Notes: generated by a model not told the origin, from the letters alone. Positions 50,041 through 62,500 are shown, counted from the first letter of the stretch. The stretch is 64,000 nucleotides of DNA from Amblyornis subalaris (GCA_018881555.1 JACAXG010000080.1:2555665-2619664), one strand, 5' to 3'. Made by a program: numbers and translations.

Positions 50041-50690
50041 GCCCTCGGAAGCTCCTGGCACCATCCCAGGAGTGGCNCAGCTCCTGCAGAGCCGCTGGAA
50101 CCCTTCCCTCTCCTCCCCCTGGAATCGCAGCCGCTGTCACTTCCCGGGAATTTATCACTCGCATCTTGCAGACTGCGCATAAAATGCGGGAAAAAAANCC
50201 GGGAAAAATCCCATCTCTGCCGGCCGCAGGGAACGAGGGGCAGAGCTCCAGCCCTGCCTCATCCGCACTGCAGCTCCGCCGCGCATCCCTCGCTCCCGGC
50301 CGGCATTCCCGCCAGGAATAACCCCGGAGGAGCCCAATTCACCGCGGGTAATTGACGGCCCNGGGAGCGGGAGATGCCCAGCCTCATGGAGAGAAGATTT
50401 CCCTGGAAATCAGAGCCTTTCCAGCACGATCCGAGCGGGGTTTGGGTCCAGAGCGGAGCCNCGGGACGGTGTGGGTGCGGTTCGGGATGCTCCTTGTGGA
50501 ATTNGGGAATAAATTATTGGATGCAAGCAGTAATTAGGGCTCGGCTTCCCGGCGGGGTTTGGGAACGGCAGCATTCCAGAGGCTGTGCTTGATCCCTGTG
50601 TTTGGGGCACGGGATGGAGCCAGAGCCGCTGGAGGAGGCAGGAGCGGGAGGGACGCGGCCAGGAATGCTGCGGGTGGAGCCGGTGGGAGC

Positions 50691-51660
50691 GGCTTCCCAA
50701 GGGATGGGAACGATGGCAGTGCCTTCCCAAGGGATGGGAANNNNNNNNNNNNNNNNNNNNNNNNNNNNNNNNNNNNNNNNNNNNNNNNNNNNNNNNNNNN
50801 NNNNNNNNNNNNNNNNNNNNNNNNNNNNNNNNNNNNNNNNNNNNNNNNNNNNNNNNNNNNNNNNNNNNNNNNNNNNNNNNNNNNNNNNNNGCCTTCCCAA
50901 GGGATGGGAACGATGGCAGTGCCTTCCCAAGGGATGGGAATGATGGCAGTGCCTTCCCAAGGGATGGGAATGACGGCACTGCCTTCCCAAGGGATGGGAA
51001 CAATGGCCGTGCCTTCCCAAGGGATGGGAATGATGGTAGTGCCTTCCCAAGGGATGGGAACGATGGTAGTGCCTTCCCAAGGGATGGGAACGATGGCAGT
51101 GCCTTCCCAAGGGATGGGAACGATGGCACTGCCTTCCCAAGGGATGGAATGATGGCACTGCCTTCCCAAGGGATGGGAACGATGGCAGTGCCTTCCCAAG
51201 GGATGGGAACGATGGCAGTGCCTTCCCAAGGGATGGGAATGATGGCAGCACCTTCCCAAGGGATGGGAATGATGGCAGCACCTTCCCAAGGGATGGGAAC
51301 GATGGCACTGCCTTCCCAAGGGATGGGAACGATGGTAGTGCCTTCCCAAGGGATGGGAATGATGGCAGCACCTTCCCAAGGGATGGGAATGATGGCAGCA
51401 CCTTCCCAAGGGATGGGAATGATGGCACTGCCTTCCCAAGGGATGGGAATGATGGCACTGCCTTCCCAAGGCCATGGGAGAGGTGGCACTGCCTTCCCAA
51501 TCCAGCAGGAGGAATGGCAGTGCCTTCCCAAGCCTTCCCAAGGCAGTGGGAATGGTGCCAGTGCATCCCAAGGCGGTGGGAATGGTGCCAGTGCTTCCCA
51601 AGGCGGTGGGAATGGTGCCAGTGCTTCCCAAGGCGGTGGGAATGGTGCCAGTGCATCCCA
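50691..51660 (+). repeat. 30-bp minisatellite, more than 25 units
   Basis: gccttcccaagggatgggaa plus cgatggcagt repeats at 30-base steps. One 29-base unit lies near 51131-51159. The last four units (51540-51660) have ggcggtgggaatggtgccag in place of the standard core. The array contains an assembly gap. Confidence 0.97.
50741..50890. other. Assembly gap (150 N)
   Basis: Unresolved bases inside the 30-bp array. 150 equals five units exactly and both sides stay in register. Confidence 0.98.
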
Positions 51661-52421
51661 AGTCCCGGCGCCGCATTCCCAAGCAGCCGCTTCCACGAGC
51701 GGGAAGGGGCCTGGCCGGGAGCAGGAGGCAGCTCCATAAATCAGGCCCTGCGGATACTCCGGCGGCGTTTACGGCTCCTGCAGGGAATGCCGCAGAGTCC
51801 AGCCCGGCTCCGCTCCCGGAGCATTCCGGCACCTCCCGGCCCCGCTCCTGCCGCCGCTCATCCCAAACTTCCGGCTGTCCTTTGGGAAGCGCCCCCCGCG
51901 CTGTGATTCCCGGTGGTCTCCCCGCTCGCCTCCGGCANCCACGGACAGGGATGGATCCCGAGGGGGAATGTGGATGAGGTTGCTTTAAACCAAAGGAAAA
52001 GCTTTGGAATTTATCAGTCCGGTGGTTCCTCGGGAGGATTTATCCCTTCACGATTCCATTTCCCAGCCCAAAACGANAACAGGGATCGACACTGGGGAGC
52101 TTTCCAGGGATTCGATAAAAAAATCCCAGGAAATCCTNGCCGGTTGAATTTATTCTGGAATTTTTTTTGGATCGGAGGGAGATTCAAACTGCGAGCAAGG
52201 AGGAAAGAGCCGAGCCCGAGGGAGCTGGGAGGAGAAGGAAAATCCATGTTCCTGCTGCCGGGAAGGAGGAGGGAAGCAGAGATTCCCGGGATGTGTTTGA
52301 GCCACTCAGACCTGGCTGTGGTTTTCCAGGTTTTCCAGGTTTTCCAGCGGTGCCTGACTATGGAAGACACCATTTCAATGGTTGTTTTCACCCACTTCCA
52401 GTAAATTCCCAAGGTTTCAAT

Positions 52422-52545
52422 GCTCCAGGAGAGCTGGAGAGGGACTTGGGACAACGGATGGAGGGACAGGACACAGGGAATGGCTTCCCACTGCCAGAGG
52501 GCAGGGATAGATGGGATATTGGGAAGGAATTCCTCCCTGTGNGNG
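52422..52545 (+). mobile_element. CR1 internal tail fragment, plus orientation
   Basis: gctccaggagagctggagagg through gatgggatattgggaagg and attcctccctgtg. The usual terminus is missing. Confidence 0.75.
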
Positions 52546-52787
52546 TGGAATGGGTTCCCTCTGATCTTCTCCCGCATTTCCCCATCCTGTGGCCCTTGGA
52601 TCACNGAGCTGGCCAGAGCGATCCTCATTCCCTGCCCTCCCGCCCACCACGGAGCCGGGAACGCTCCCCGGGAGCACCAGGATGTGCTTTCCATCCCCAG
52701 CTGGAGCTGGGAGCTGTTTGTCCCTGGCTCCCGGGAGCGTGGGATGCCAGGTGACAGCTCCACATGGAGCAGGAGGGAATAACCCCC

Positions 52788-52830
52788 CTCATTCCCTCAT
52801 TCCCTCATTCCCTCCTTCCCTCATTCCCTC
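52788..52830 (+). repeat. 8-bp microsatellite (CTCATTCC)n
   Basis: About five units, one of them changed to ccttccct. Confidence 0.85.
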
Positions 52831-53547
52831 CCCTTTTCCAGGAGAGCCATCCCAGCTGCGCCTCTGCTCCTCCTGCCCTAAAAAGATTCCTTGGAGCGGC
52901 CCAATCCCAAATTTAACCCCTCGGGACACCTCTCCCTTCATCCCCGGGAACGGCTGAGCCCTGAGCTGGCTCCGTTCCAGGTCGATCCCGTCATTCCCGG
53001 CTGGAGCACAGTCCGTGTTTGATTTTCCAGGCTGTTGTTTGTCCCGGAGCGCCGAGGCCTCGCCGTTATCCGGCAATAATCGCTCGTTCCCTCCGCGTAT
53101 GGATTTTTCCAAGAAAAGTCGTTGGATTTCACGCGTCCTCGGCACAGGGAACGCCGCGATCCCAGGCAGGAGCTGATCCTGCCAGCAGGNAAGCTCCTGG
53201 AGCTGCTCCCTGGGCCTCTGGAGCAGGGGGAGGTTTCCCAGAAAGGCAGAAATTTGGGAAGCAGCGAGCCAAGGACTCAGGGGGGTTTTATCCCGCCTGT
53301 CCGTGGGATCGGCTCCCATTCCTGCCTCTGCTCCTGTTTATACCTTCAGGAATGACAGGATTAAATCCATGGAAAATCTGTGCCGTGAAAGCCTCTCCTT
53401 TCCTCAGGNGTTATTCGGGAAGCAAGGACTGCAAGCAGCAGCCGTGGGATTGGTTTTCCCTGGCTGCTGCTGGATTTGTTCCCGGGAGAAAGNGCGTGGG
53501 GAGAGGGAATTCCAGGGACTGTGTGCTCCTTGTATCCCTGGAGCCCC

Positions 53548-53836
53548 TTCCGGTGCCTAAAGGAGCTCCAGGAGAGCTGGAGAGGGACTTGGGACAAGGG
53601 ATGGAGGGACAGGACACAGGGAATGTCCACACTTCCAAGGATCCGGGAGCAGCCACAGCTTCTCTGGGAAACCTGTGCCAGCCCCTCCCCACCCTCACAG
53701 CCAGGAATTCCTTCCCAATATCCCATCTATCCCTGCCCTCTGGCACTGGGAAGCCATTCCCTGTGTCCTGTCCCTCCATCCCTTGTCCCGAGTCCCTCTC
53801 CAGCTCTCCCGGAGCCCCTTCAGGCCCTGGAATATT
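53548..53836. mobile_element. CR1 fragments in inverted orientation
   Basis: 53548-53624 is plus (ggtgcctaaaggagctccagg to acaggacacagggaatg). 53628-53836 is minus (acttccaaggatccggg to cctctccagctctcccgg, then agccccttcaggccctgg). The plus arm is the complement of the distal part of the minus arm, so a long-loop hairpin is possible. Confidence 0.8.
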
Positions 53837-56159
53837 CGCAGGGAATGCTTTCCCGCGGCTGCCGTGAGGATGGATGTTCCCGGTGTCTGCTCTGCTCCAC
53901 CCTCCGGACNGGGTGGATAAAGGGAATTTAATGCAGGAATTTTATCTCTCCTGATACATTTTCCAGCCGTGCCGAANGTTCTGGCGGTTCCCTGTGTCCT
54001 TCCCGATCCCTGGAAGATCCAATTTGTCCCCACCCCGATTGGTTTTTCCTCCCTCTGGGTCACTCCTGAAATAAATCCCAACCTTTCTCCTCCCGAAATT
54101 CCCCTCTGTGTCTTTTCCCTCCCGCCCGAAGGATTCTCCNTGGGGCTCCTCCCGTGTTCCTGCTCCCGCCATCTGCTCCGTGCCTCTGCCAGGGCTGCTT
54201 CCCGCCGGGAAGCCGAAGGCAGCCCCGGGATCCTGGCTCTGGATCCCTCCCTGGCACGCTCGGGACTCGAGCTCCGACATTCCAGCATTTTCCGGAGATA
54301 TTCCATGTTTATTTTGCAAAATGTGTGGATATTGTCTCTTTCCTCTCAAAACCAAATCCCAATAAAACGATTTTAATTTCCCAGGAGGCTGAAATTCCAT
54401 CTTTTCTCTGTCTTTGATCCCTGTGCTTTCAGGGATAATACAAAGCTTTTTTCCCCAGGAACTGCTCCAGGCTCCTGGTCTCGGTTTTCCTGCCAATCTG
54501 ACGGTTCTGGATCGCTTTTGCCTGGATTTTGGTTTCTCGGGATGATGGGATGAGCTGCTCCCGTCGGGAGCTTTTCCCCCGAGCTGATTGATGAGCTCTT
54601 CTCTCCCGAACATCTGGGCACAGCTGGAGAAAGCCGAAGGAGCAACCCCGGATATTGTCCCAAAAAATCCGAGGATAAATCCTGATATCCTTGATAAATA
54701 AATAGGAATAAAGTCTGGAATGAGTTTAAGTGGCTAAAAGCAAACACTTGGTGGAGGTTTGTGATCTCCTCAGGAATGTTTGGAATTCCTTCACCTCTGG
54801 AAAACAAAATCCTCCTTGGCTCTCCAGCAAACCCTGGCCTTGGAGCGAAACATCCTGATCCTGAAATTGGGAATTTTTCCCTGTCTCATAAAGGGAATCA
54901 AGAGAAAACATCCCTGGATCCTGTGTTTTTATCCAATTCCCATATTGGGATTTGAGAGTGTCCCTTTAAGGCATCCCAGGAAGATTTTGAAGCTCTGGGA
55001 CCTTTTCCCTGGAGGAAAAAGCAGGAAGTGACAGTGGGAACAGGAGGTGAACGAGGCTGCCTTCACTTCCAGGGATTTTCGTGATCCCACAAAACCAATA
55101 TTGATGGAAGCGTTCCCTCCCGGCACATCCTATCCCGGCTGGAATGTGGCATGAGCAGGAAGATGTGGAAAGGATGTTCCAGCTCTCCGAATCCAGCCCT
55201 GCTCATGGAAGCTGGAATCCCGCAGGGCTTTCCCATCATGTCCTTCGTCGCTCCAGGCATCCCTTTTTTTGGGATAAAGGAACCATCCCTTGAAGGAAAT
55301 CCNTGGGAATGGTTCTTAGTGGTGGCCTCAGTGATCTTTTCCAAGCTCAGNAATTCCATGATTCCGTGGGGAGCAGCTCCTCCCTCTTCAGATGGATTCT
55401 CATCCCAAATATCTCATCCTCTTTTCCCTGCATCTCTTCCNGGAACAGCGTTGGGAAATTCAGGACAAGGAAGGGAATGTGCAGGGAGATAAAGCCCCAA
55501 ATCCAGCTGGGTGCAGGAATTCCTGTGCCTGGAAAATCCACTCGGNGATCCCAGGGGTGTTTGAGTCCCCTTGGCGCGGGAGAGGCTGTGGTTCCCGGGA
55601 TTCCCGCAAGGATCGGGCTGTGGCGTCCAGGATTCCCATTCCGGCACAGCCTCTGTCCGTGATAAGGTCTGGAAGAGGAGGGATTGAGCTCTGGCTTTGG
55701 GCTTTTTCCCAGCCCGAACCATTCCATGATTTCCAGGAAATTCACCAGAGGCGCAAAGGAGACGCCAAATCCTTCGGGAAAAGCCGAGATGGTGCACTGG
55801 GAGGGGGTGGGAATNTTTTCCAGCTCCCGGGAGCCGCTGGAGGAGCTCCTGGTCGGGGCTGGGAGGCTCATCCAGCTCCAAACTTCTCCCTGAGGGAGCT
55901 CCTGGGGGTGCCCAACTTCCAGGCCCCCACGTGAATTCCAGGGACACGTTTGGCGCTCGGGATTGTGCTGCCGTAAAATGGGAGCCAAGTCCGGGATGGG
56001 ATCGGGAAGGGGCTGGGCAGCTCCATGATCCCACACGGCTTCCTTTGGATAACGCCGAGGATTTTATCCCAATCCATGTATTTGAAATAAATCGGGAAGA
56101 GCTGCTCCATGGAAGAGCCTGCAGAGAGACCCCGACAAATCAGGAGGCTGGGAATTCCC
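53837..56159. other. Intergenic sequence, no gene seen
   Basis: AT-richer than the left half of the window, with aataaa at about 54361-54366 and 54070. No coding frame or familiar repeat was recognised. Confidence 0.3.
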
Positions 56160-56430
56160 AACTGGAGGAAGTTTGGAAGGGACCTGAAAGCTNATCCAGT
56201 TCCATTCCCACACCTTCCACTATCCCGGGATGCTCCAGCCTGGCCTTGGACACTTCCAGGGATCCAGGGGCAGCCACAGCTTCTCTGGGAAACCCATTCC
56301 AGCCCCTCACAGGGAGGATTTCCTTCCCAATATCCCATCTATCCCTGCCCTCTGGCANTGGNAAGCCATTCCCTGTGTCCTGTCCCTCCATGCCTTGTCC
56401 CAAGTCCCTCTCCAGCTCTCCCATTGAACC
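56160..56430 (-). mobile_element. CR1 3' end fragment, minus orientation
   Basis: gtttggaagggacctgaaagct, ccagcctggccttggacac, cttcccaatatcccatctatcc and ccaagtccctctccagctctcc. Confidence 0.8.
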
Positions 56431-57289
56431 TCTGTGTGTTCATTCCCAGAAAATTCCTGGTTTTCTGCAGCGAAAGCTCCAAGTAAATCAAACAAAACAA
56501 TAAATCCCAACCCGCTTGGATTCCANCCTTTGGAAGCTGCGCTTGGCTCCAGTGATCCAGGCTGGGTGATGCAGGATTGCCGCGGAATTCCGCAGGATTA
56601 AGCAGGAAAACAGGGAGGTTTAACCGGGATCCGGGATCTCTGCCTGTCCTCCATCCCTCCGCAGGGATTTTTCCGGGAGGGAAACTCCTGAGCGCCAGCC
56701 ACGGGAAACTTCGGGATGAGGCTCCGAGGCTGAAATGGGGAGAGTGAGGAGCAGGAATCAGGGATGAGAAGGAATCCCGCTGGAAAAACAGCTGAAAGCG
56801 GCAGCCTTGGCCTGGTGAGGNGAATCCCGGGAGATCAGGGCTGTTCCTCACTAATAAAAAACCTTGGGAAAAGCGTTGAACAGCTTCATTTCCCGGCGGT
56901 TTTTACAGGGATCTGATGGGCTTCATTATAATCCATAATAAGTTTTCCTTATGTAGGCAAAGCCCCATGGGATTTTCCGGCTGTTAGTAAAGCGGGAGCG
57001 GACGGATCCAGCCCCTTCCGTGCACACAACATCTCCCTTTCCCTTCTCCTTACNAGATCCATCCGTCATTCCCGACGCTGCCAGGATGGCTCCTGCTGGG
57101 CTTCCCCTCCTGCTGCCGGGTGCTGTCAGAAACTTGGGAATGGGTGGGAAGGGATGGAAACTTCTGGTCCCTGTCCACTTCCACGGCCCAGTTTGGGTCC
57201 GAAGGGTCCCCTGGGTCCGAAACATTCCAGTGGTTCCCTCTTAAAGCATTCCTGCTGTGCTGTCTGTGGCATCACGGACAGGGACAGGG

Positions 57290-57695
57290 ATCATGGAATG
57301 GTTTGGGTGGGAAGGACCTGGAAGCTCATCCCATTCCATCCCCTGCCATGGGCAGGGACACCTCCCACTATCCCAGGATGCTCCAAGCCCCTGTCCAGCC
57401 TGGCCTTGGACACTTCCAGGGATCCAGGGGCAGCCACAGCTTCTCTGGGAAATCTGTGCCAGGGCCTCCCCACCCTCACAGCCAGGAATTCCTTCCCAAT
57501 ATCCNATCCAACCCTGCCCTCTGGCAGTGGGAAGCCATTCCCTNTGTCCTGTCCCTCCATGCCTTGTCCCAAATCCCTCTCCAGCTCTCCTGGAGCTCCT
57601 TTAGGCACTGGAAGGGGCTCTGAGCTCTCCCTGGATCCTTCTCTTCTCCAGGTGAACATTCCCAGCTCTCCCAGCCTGGCTCCAGGGCAGAGAAG
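57290..57695 (-). mobile_element. CR1 3' end, long copy, minus orientation
   Basis: From atcatggaatggtttgggtgg to tctccaggtgaacattccc and cagcctggctccagggcag. One of the most intact tails here. Confidence 0.85.
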
Positions 57696-58689
57696 AACTG
57701 AAACAAACCCAAATTCCTCCTTGTGACTCCCAAATTTCTCCTTGTCATTCCCCTTCCCAAATCTGCCGCCTTGGACTGATCCCAGCGCGCCAGGAAAAAA
57801 GCCATCCCTGAGGAAAGGAGCGAGGGGGATAAAACACTGGGAACCAGAGGCGTTTATCCAGGGGGGTCNTTCTGGAAGAGCAATAATTCCTTTTCCTACT
57901 CCCTGTGCCGGCGTTTCCCCTCTCTGGAGCCGTTCCCGGTTTTCCTGCCGGTTTAAAATNAATCCCTAATCCATTTCCAATCCCTGCTCCCAGCCATTAG
58001 GGCTCTCCGAGCGCGGCTATTACCGCGCTTCCCGAAGGATTTAACTCCTGCGGGGCTGGCCGGGAGCATCCCGCTTCCCGGGATCCTTGGATAAACCGTG
58101 GCCAAGAGCTGTGAGGCTCCAGGGATTTCCTGTTCCCTTCTCCCAGGTTTTGTCCTGTGATTTGTGGCTTGCGGGGAGGTTTTGTCCCAAAATGTCCAAA
58201 AAAGAAGGAAAAATTTGGTTTATTGCACAGGGAANGGCTCCCAGCTGGAAAATCCGCGTTCCCAAAGGGAGCAGAGCCCCAGCCCGTGGTGGTTTGGGAG
58301 GCTCAGNTCAGCTCCCGAAATTCTTTCCCATTGGGAAGAGGAGTAAAAATTTCACATTTTCCCNCGTGAAAATTCCACCAAGTCCCAAAGCGGAATGAGG
58401 CAACCNCTTCTTCCCCCATGCATTCCCATGGAATATCCCAACCCCTCTGTGGAATCCAGCNAAAGGAGCTCTGAGCTGCTGGGATATTTTATCTTGGAAT
58501 CCACGGGTGATGCCAGCGGGAACGGGATGAGGCCACACCTGGAAAGCAAAACCCCCTCCAGCTTTCCCAGAGGGATTTGGTTGGAAAAGGTTTTTTTTTC
58601 CCCCACATCCCGAGGGAAATGAAATCCTTCTGGTTTCCTTTGCCGGATGATCCCTGCTCGTTGTTATTCGGGATGGGTTTGGAACGATT

Positions 58690-58880
58690 CCGTCTCCGGC
58701 AGCTGATGGCGTTTGCAACATTCCAGGTAATTAATTGGCATTTAATTAATGAAGGGATAACGGCAGGCAATGAAGGGAACGCTGTCTCCGGGTAATGAAC
58801 GGCTTCCCGCTGCTCCAGGAAAGCCAAGGTATTTATGGAAAATCGATCGCTGATGGATTTATTCCCTTGGCAAGGAGCTG
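58690..58880 (+). promoter_or_regulatory. AT-rich island with paired homeodomain cores, candidate enhancer
   Basis: TAATTAATT (58728-58736) and TTTAATTAAT (58741-58750) lie five bases apart. They are followed by gggtaatgaacgg, ggtatttatgg and aatcgatcgctgatgg. Unique-looking sequence between two repeat-rich zones. Function is inferred. Confidence 0.25.
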
Positions 58881-59794
58881 AGTCCTGGAGATCTCCGGCT
58901 CTCCCGCCCCTTCCCAAGTCCAAGCTCATGGAAAGAAGCTCTTCAAGGACCTGCCAGGCGCCATTCCCACACNTTCAGGAGGTGGGAAACACCATGGGAA
59001 TCTCTGGGAAAGGGGGGAATGTGCCCAAACAGAGAGCGCCTGATGTTTCCAGCATCCCACAGGAATACCTGAATTCCAACCCCCGTGCCCAGCGCTGTGC
59101 TCGGGAGCAGTTGGGCTCTCTAAACTTGGAATTCCTCTCCCTGATATCTGGGATCAAAGCCTGGGAGCCAATGGGGCTCTGTGTCCTCTCGGCTTTGGAG
59201 GAGAGCACTGAGAAAAGAGGAATTTCCTGGGACATGGAGATAAATGACAAGGAATTCCCTGGATCCAAGAGAACTGAGCCCTGTTCTGAGCNAAGCTGGA
59301 AAAATATTGAAGGATAAACAGGAATGAGTCGCTTCCCAGCCNTTCCCGGCCATGGAATGAGCCCTACTGGAATAGGGCCGTGAGGGGGGGATCCTGGAGA
59401 GGAGAGGATCATCCAAGAAAAATTCCAAGCTGCTCCACAACTCCTCTCCAAGCGCCAGTCGTGTTGGCTGGAGCCCAGTTTAAGAGTTGTTCATTTAATT
59501 AATTAAAATTGAAATTAAAAAATTAAAATGAATATTAAAAAAGAATTAAATTTCATGTAATTTTTGGCTGTGTCCAGCTCTAAAAAGGACAAACACTTTG
59601 GCACTACGGGTGCCATCCGGGAAGGAATCCCAAGGAATTCCAAGGGTTTCTGCCGGGAACAAGCCTCCTCCTCCTTCCCCAATTTCCCTTGGCACTGCTG
59701 GAGGCTGATCCGAGCAGGGAGAGCCTGGAGCGCGTCCTTGGCTGGGAGAAGCTGTGATTCCCAACTCTTGAGGAAACAAGGGCTGCCTGCAGGT

Positions 59795-59866
59795 GCCGGA
59801 TCCACTCTGGGAATGTTTGCCGGATCCGCTCTGGGAATGTGTGCGGGATCCGCTCTGGGAATGTTT
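59795..59866 (+). repeat. 24-bp tandem repeat, three units
   Basis: gccggatccgctctgggaat plus gttt units at 59795, 59819 and 59843. Confidence 0.9.
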
Positions 59867-60109
59867 TCCAGCTGCTCTTGGCACCAGCAGTGTCCTGTGC
59901 AGCTCATTCCACTGAGGAGCCTCCGGTGCAGCCCTGGACACGCTCCAGGTCTCCTTTGCTCTGATAAGCTCCATGTGTGCCTGTTTCCCGGGAATTGGGG
60001 GGCCCGTGCAGGGAATGATGAGGTTTCGGAGCCTTTTGCCGGAGCCAGCTCTGCCTGGCGTTGCTCATTGTTCTGGTTCTCCACATTCCCGGAAACACTT
60101 CCCTAAATA

Positions 60110-60148
60110 TTTTCCTGAACACTTTCCTGAACACTTTCCTGAACACGT
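60110..60148 (+). repeat. 14-bp tandem repeat, about three units
   Basis: ttcctgaacacttt repeats three times, in the region expected downstream of the minus-strand gene. Confidence 0.9.
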
Positions 60149-60345
60149 TCCCAGAACTTTCCCAACCTGGCTCCACATAAAAGGAATAAAAACGTGGATC
60201 TGCTCTCCCCCTCCGCAGCCCCAAGGGCCAAGCCATGAAGGAAACTCAATCTCCAAGCCACTCCAAGAGTTTCGAGGAGCCGAATTCCCACATCCCCCCC
60301 GAAGCCACGAGGAGAGTGGAGTTCCTTTTGGGACACCGACTCTAT

Positions 60346-60351
60346 TTTATT
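60346..60351 (-). terminator. Poly(A) signal of the minus-strand gene
   Basis: AATAAA on the minus strand (tttatt on the plus strand), about 305 bases after the stop codon of the exon ending at 60656. Confidence 0.6.
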
Positions 60352-60655
60352 GTTTGGAACGCCGGGAAAATCCAGTCTCAGAAACGCGGGAACTCCTGCC
60401 GGCCCCGAGCGCTCCCCACGGACGTCATTCCCTGTCCTACCCGCTCCGGCCACGCCCGTGCCCCGGAGGATACGGAGCATCCCATGACTTCCCGCGGTGG
60501 GAACAGCCTCCTGATCCCTCTGACATCGGGATGGGCTCCACGAGCCGCGTCCGCTCCTCCTTTTGGAAGCGTGGCCCATCCGTGCCGCCGCTGGAACGGC
60601 AGAGGAGACACCCAACAACCCGGAGAAATCCCGGGATGGGGAGCGGGATCTCCTC

Positions 60656-61128
60656 TCAGAGCTGGTATTTCTTCAGCAGCTCGCTCTGCCACTGCCGCTT
60701 TTTGTTGGGAAAGGCCACCGGGATCTTGATCCTGCGGAATTCCTCGATGCACTTGCCCAGCTCGGACTGCAGGGCCTGGCGCTCGTCTCCGCCGCCCACG
60801 GAAGCGGCCGGAGCCGCTTCCACGCCGTTTTCCTTGGGAGCCGCGTGGTCGCTGCCGCGCCGCTGGCCCGCCTGCTTCACCTCCTCCAGCTTTTTCAGGG
60901 ATTTGGAGAAGTCCAGGGTGTCGGGGCGGGTTGGGAGCTCCTCGGGAGCTTCTGGCCACGGCAGGGAGTTGGTGGGGCTGGGATCCCTCGGCTCCGACGG
61001 AGCGTCTCTGCCGGAGGACGGAGCCAGGCCGGGCGAGTCGCGGCCCGAGGTTCCGACGGCATTCCCGGAGTCGGCCGGGTCCTGCCTCGTGCCGGGGCTT
61101 TCCTTCGGCTCCTCGGGGTCCTCGTGGG
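60656..61128 (-). CDS. Last coding exon of an unrecognised gene (partial)
   Basis: On the minus strand, the acceptor ctttccttccccag precedes an exon with two bases of a split codon. It then encodes 156 residues to TGA at 60656-60658. The first half is acidic and rich in proline, serine and glutamate (HEDPEEPKESPG ...), which suggests disorder. A lysine/glutamate segment DFSKSLKKLEEVKQ follows. The end, from ALQSELGKCIEEFRRIKIP to KKRQWQSELLKKYQL, looks helical, basic and conserved, possibly a short coiled coil or binding helix. A poly(A) signal follows at the expected distance. I do not recognise the family. Earlier exons lie at higher coordinates and were not identified in the remaining 2.9 kb. 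Confidence 0.65.
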
Positions 61129-61268
61129 CTGGGGAAGGAAAGTGGGGAAGAGCGTGAGGAGCGGGAGATGCCCAGCCCTGGGAATGGGATGTGTGTCCTG
61201 CCGGGGGGGGACACGGCCACGCTGGGAGTGCTGGTGGGGCAGTGACACCGCACGGGGACACTGGTGAG

Positions 61269-61358
61269 CCCATCCCATCCCATCCCATCCCATCCCATCC
61301 CATCCCATCCCATCCCATCCCATCCCATCCCATCCCATCCCATCCCATCCCATCCCAT
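61269..61358 (+). repeat. (CCATC)n pentanucleotide microsatellite
   Basis: About 18 perfect units in the last intron of the minus-strand gene. Reading it in translation gives GMGWD repeats on the minus strand, which are not coding. Confidence 0.98.
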
Positions 61359-62039
61359 TCCCAAACCACACTGGTGAGCACCGGGACCAGCTCCAGGTGG
61401 GCTCGGGAGGTCCCGGAAAGGGGAAGGAGTTCCTGCAGTCTGTGGGATGAGCTGAGGGAGCCGAGGGAGCTGCTTCCCACATCCTTCCCCATCCCTCATG
61501 CCAGTCACGACATTCCATCGCCTCCGGTGCTGTCCCACCAACGCTGATTCCCACCCTGCTCTGGGCAGGGAACTCCCAAGGGATGCTGAGGAAGGGACGT
61601 GTGGATAACTCAGGGCGGGACAATCCGGTCTGGGAGCGATCCTGCTCCACATCCAGCAGGGACGATCCCAAAACGGGGCTGTTGGAGCGGAGATTTTTCT
61701 GGAAAGTTGTTTTTCTATTTTGTTTTCCCCTAAAGTTCCTGTTTTTTGAAATATTCCTGAGGGAAACACGGTCCTTCCTGCTCTTTGAAAACTTTGGGAC
61801 AAGGGCTGTTTCCCGCCATTGTTTTCCTTTGCGGGGCTGTTTTCCTGGTGGGATCAAACGCACGGAGGTTTCCTCCCCTCGGGATAAGGCGGTGTTTTTC
61901 CGAGCGCTGGTCCCAGCCTGGCACTGCTTTCCTGGCTTCCTCTCAAAGCTCCTAAAATCCTGCTCCTGCACAGCTTGGATTCCACTCTGCTGGGAAACGC
62001 CAGGAGCTCTGGGATGCCCAGCACGAGAAAGACGTGGAT

Positions 62040-62500
62040 CTGTTGGAGCAAATCCAGAGGAGGCCACGGAGCTGCTCCAAGGCTGGAGCCCCTCNGCTCT
62101 GCTGGAGCCAGGCTGGGAGAGCTGGGAATGTTCATCTGGAGAAGAGAAGGATCCAGGGAAACCTCAGAGCCCCTTCCAGGGCCTAAAGGTGCTCCAGGAG
62201 AGCTGGAGAGGGACTTGGGACAAGGGATGGAGGGACGGGACACAGGGAATGGCTTCCCAGTGCCAGAGGGCAGGGATAGATGGGATATCGGGAAGNAATT
62301 CCTGGCTGTGAGAGTGGGGAGGCCCTGGCACAGATTCCCAGAGAAGCTGTGGCTGTTCCATCCCTGGAAGTGTCCNAGGNCAAGTTGGATGGGGCTTGGA
62401 GCANCCTGGGATAGTGGAAGGTGTCCCTGTCCATGGCAGGGGTGGGAATGGGATGGGCTTTAGGATNCCTCCCAACCCAACCCATTCCATGATTTTCTGA
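62040..62500 (+). mobile_element. CR1 3' end, long copy, plus orientation
   Basis: ttggagcaaatccagaggagg through ctggagccaggctgggag, gggacttgggacaaggg and cccaacccattccatgatt. Confidence 0.87.

Noticed and set aside
50410..51832. Open frames of more than 380 residues on both strands
   Set aside because: They are produced by the 30-bp repeat and even run through the N block; no start context, splice sites or family resemblance.
60895..62067. Long minus-strand frame with GMGWD repeats upstream of the last exon
   Set aside because: Translation of the (CCATC)n microsatellite and intron; the acceptor at 61129-61130 defines the real exon start.
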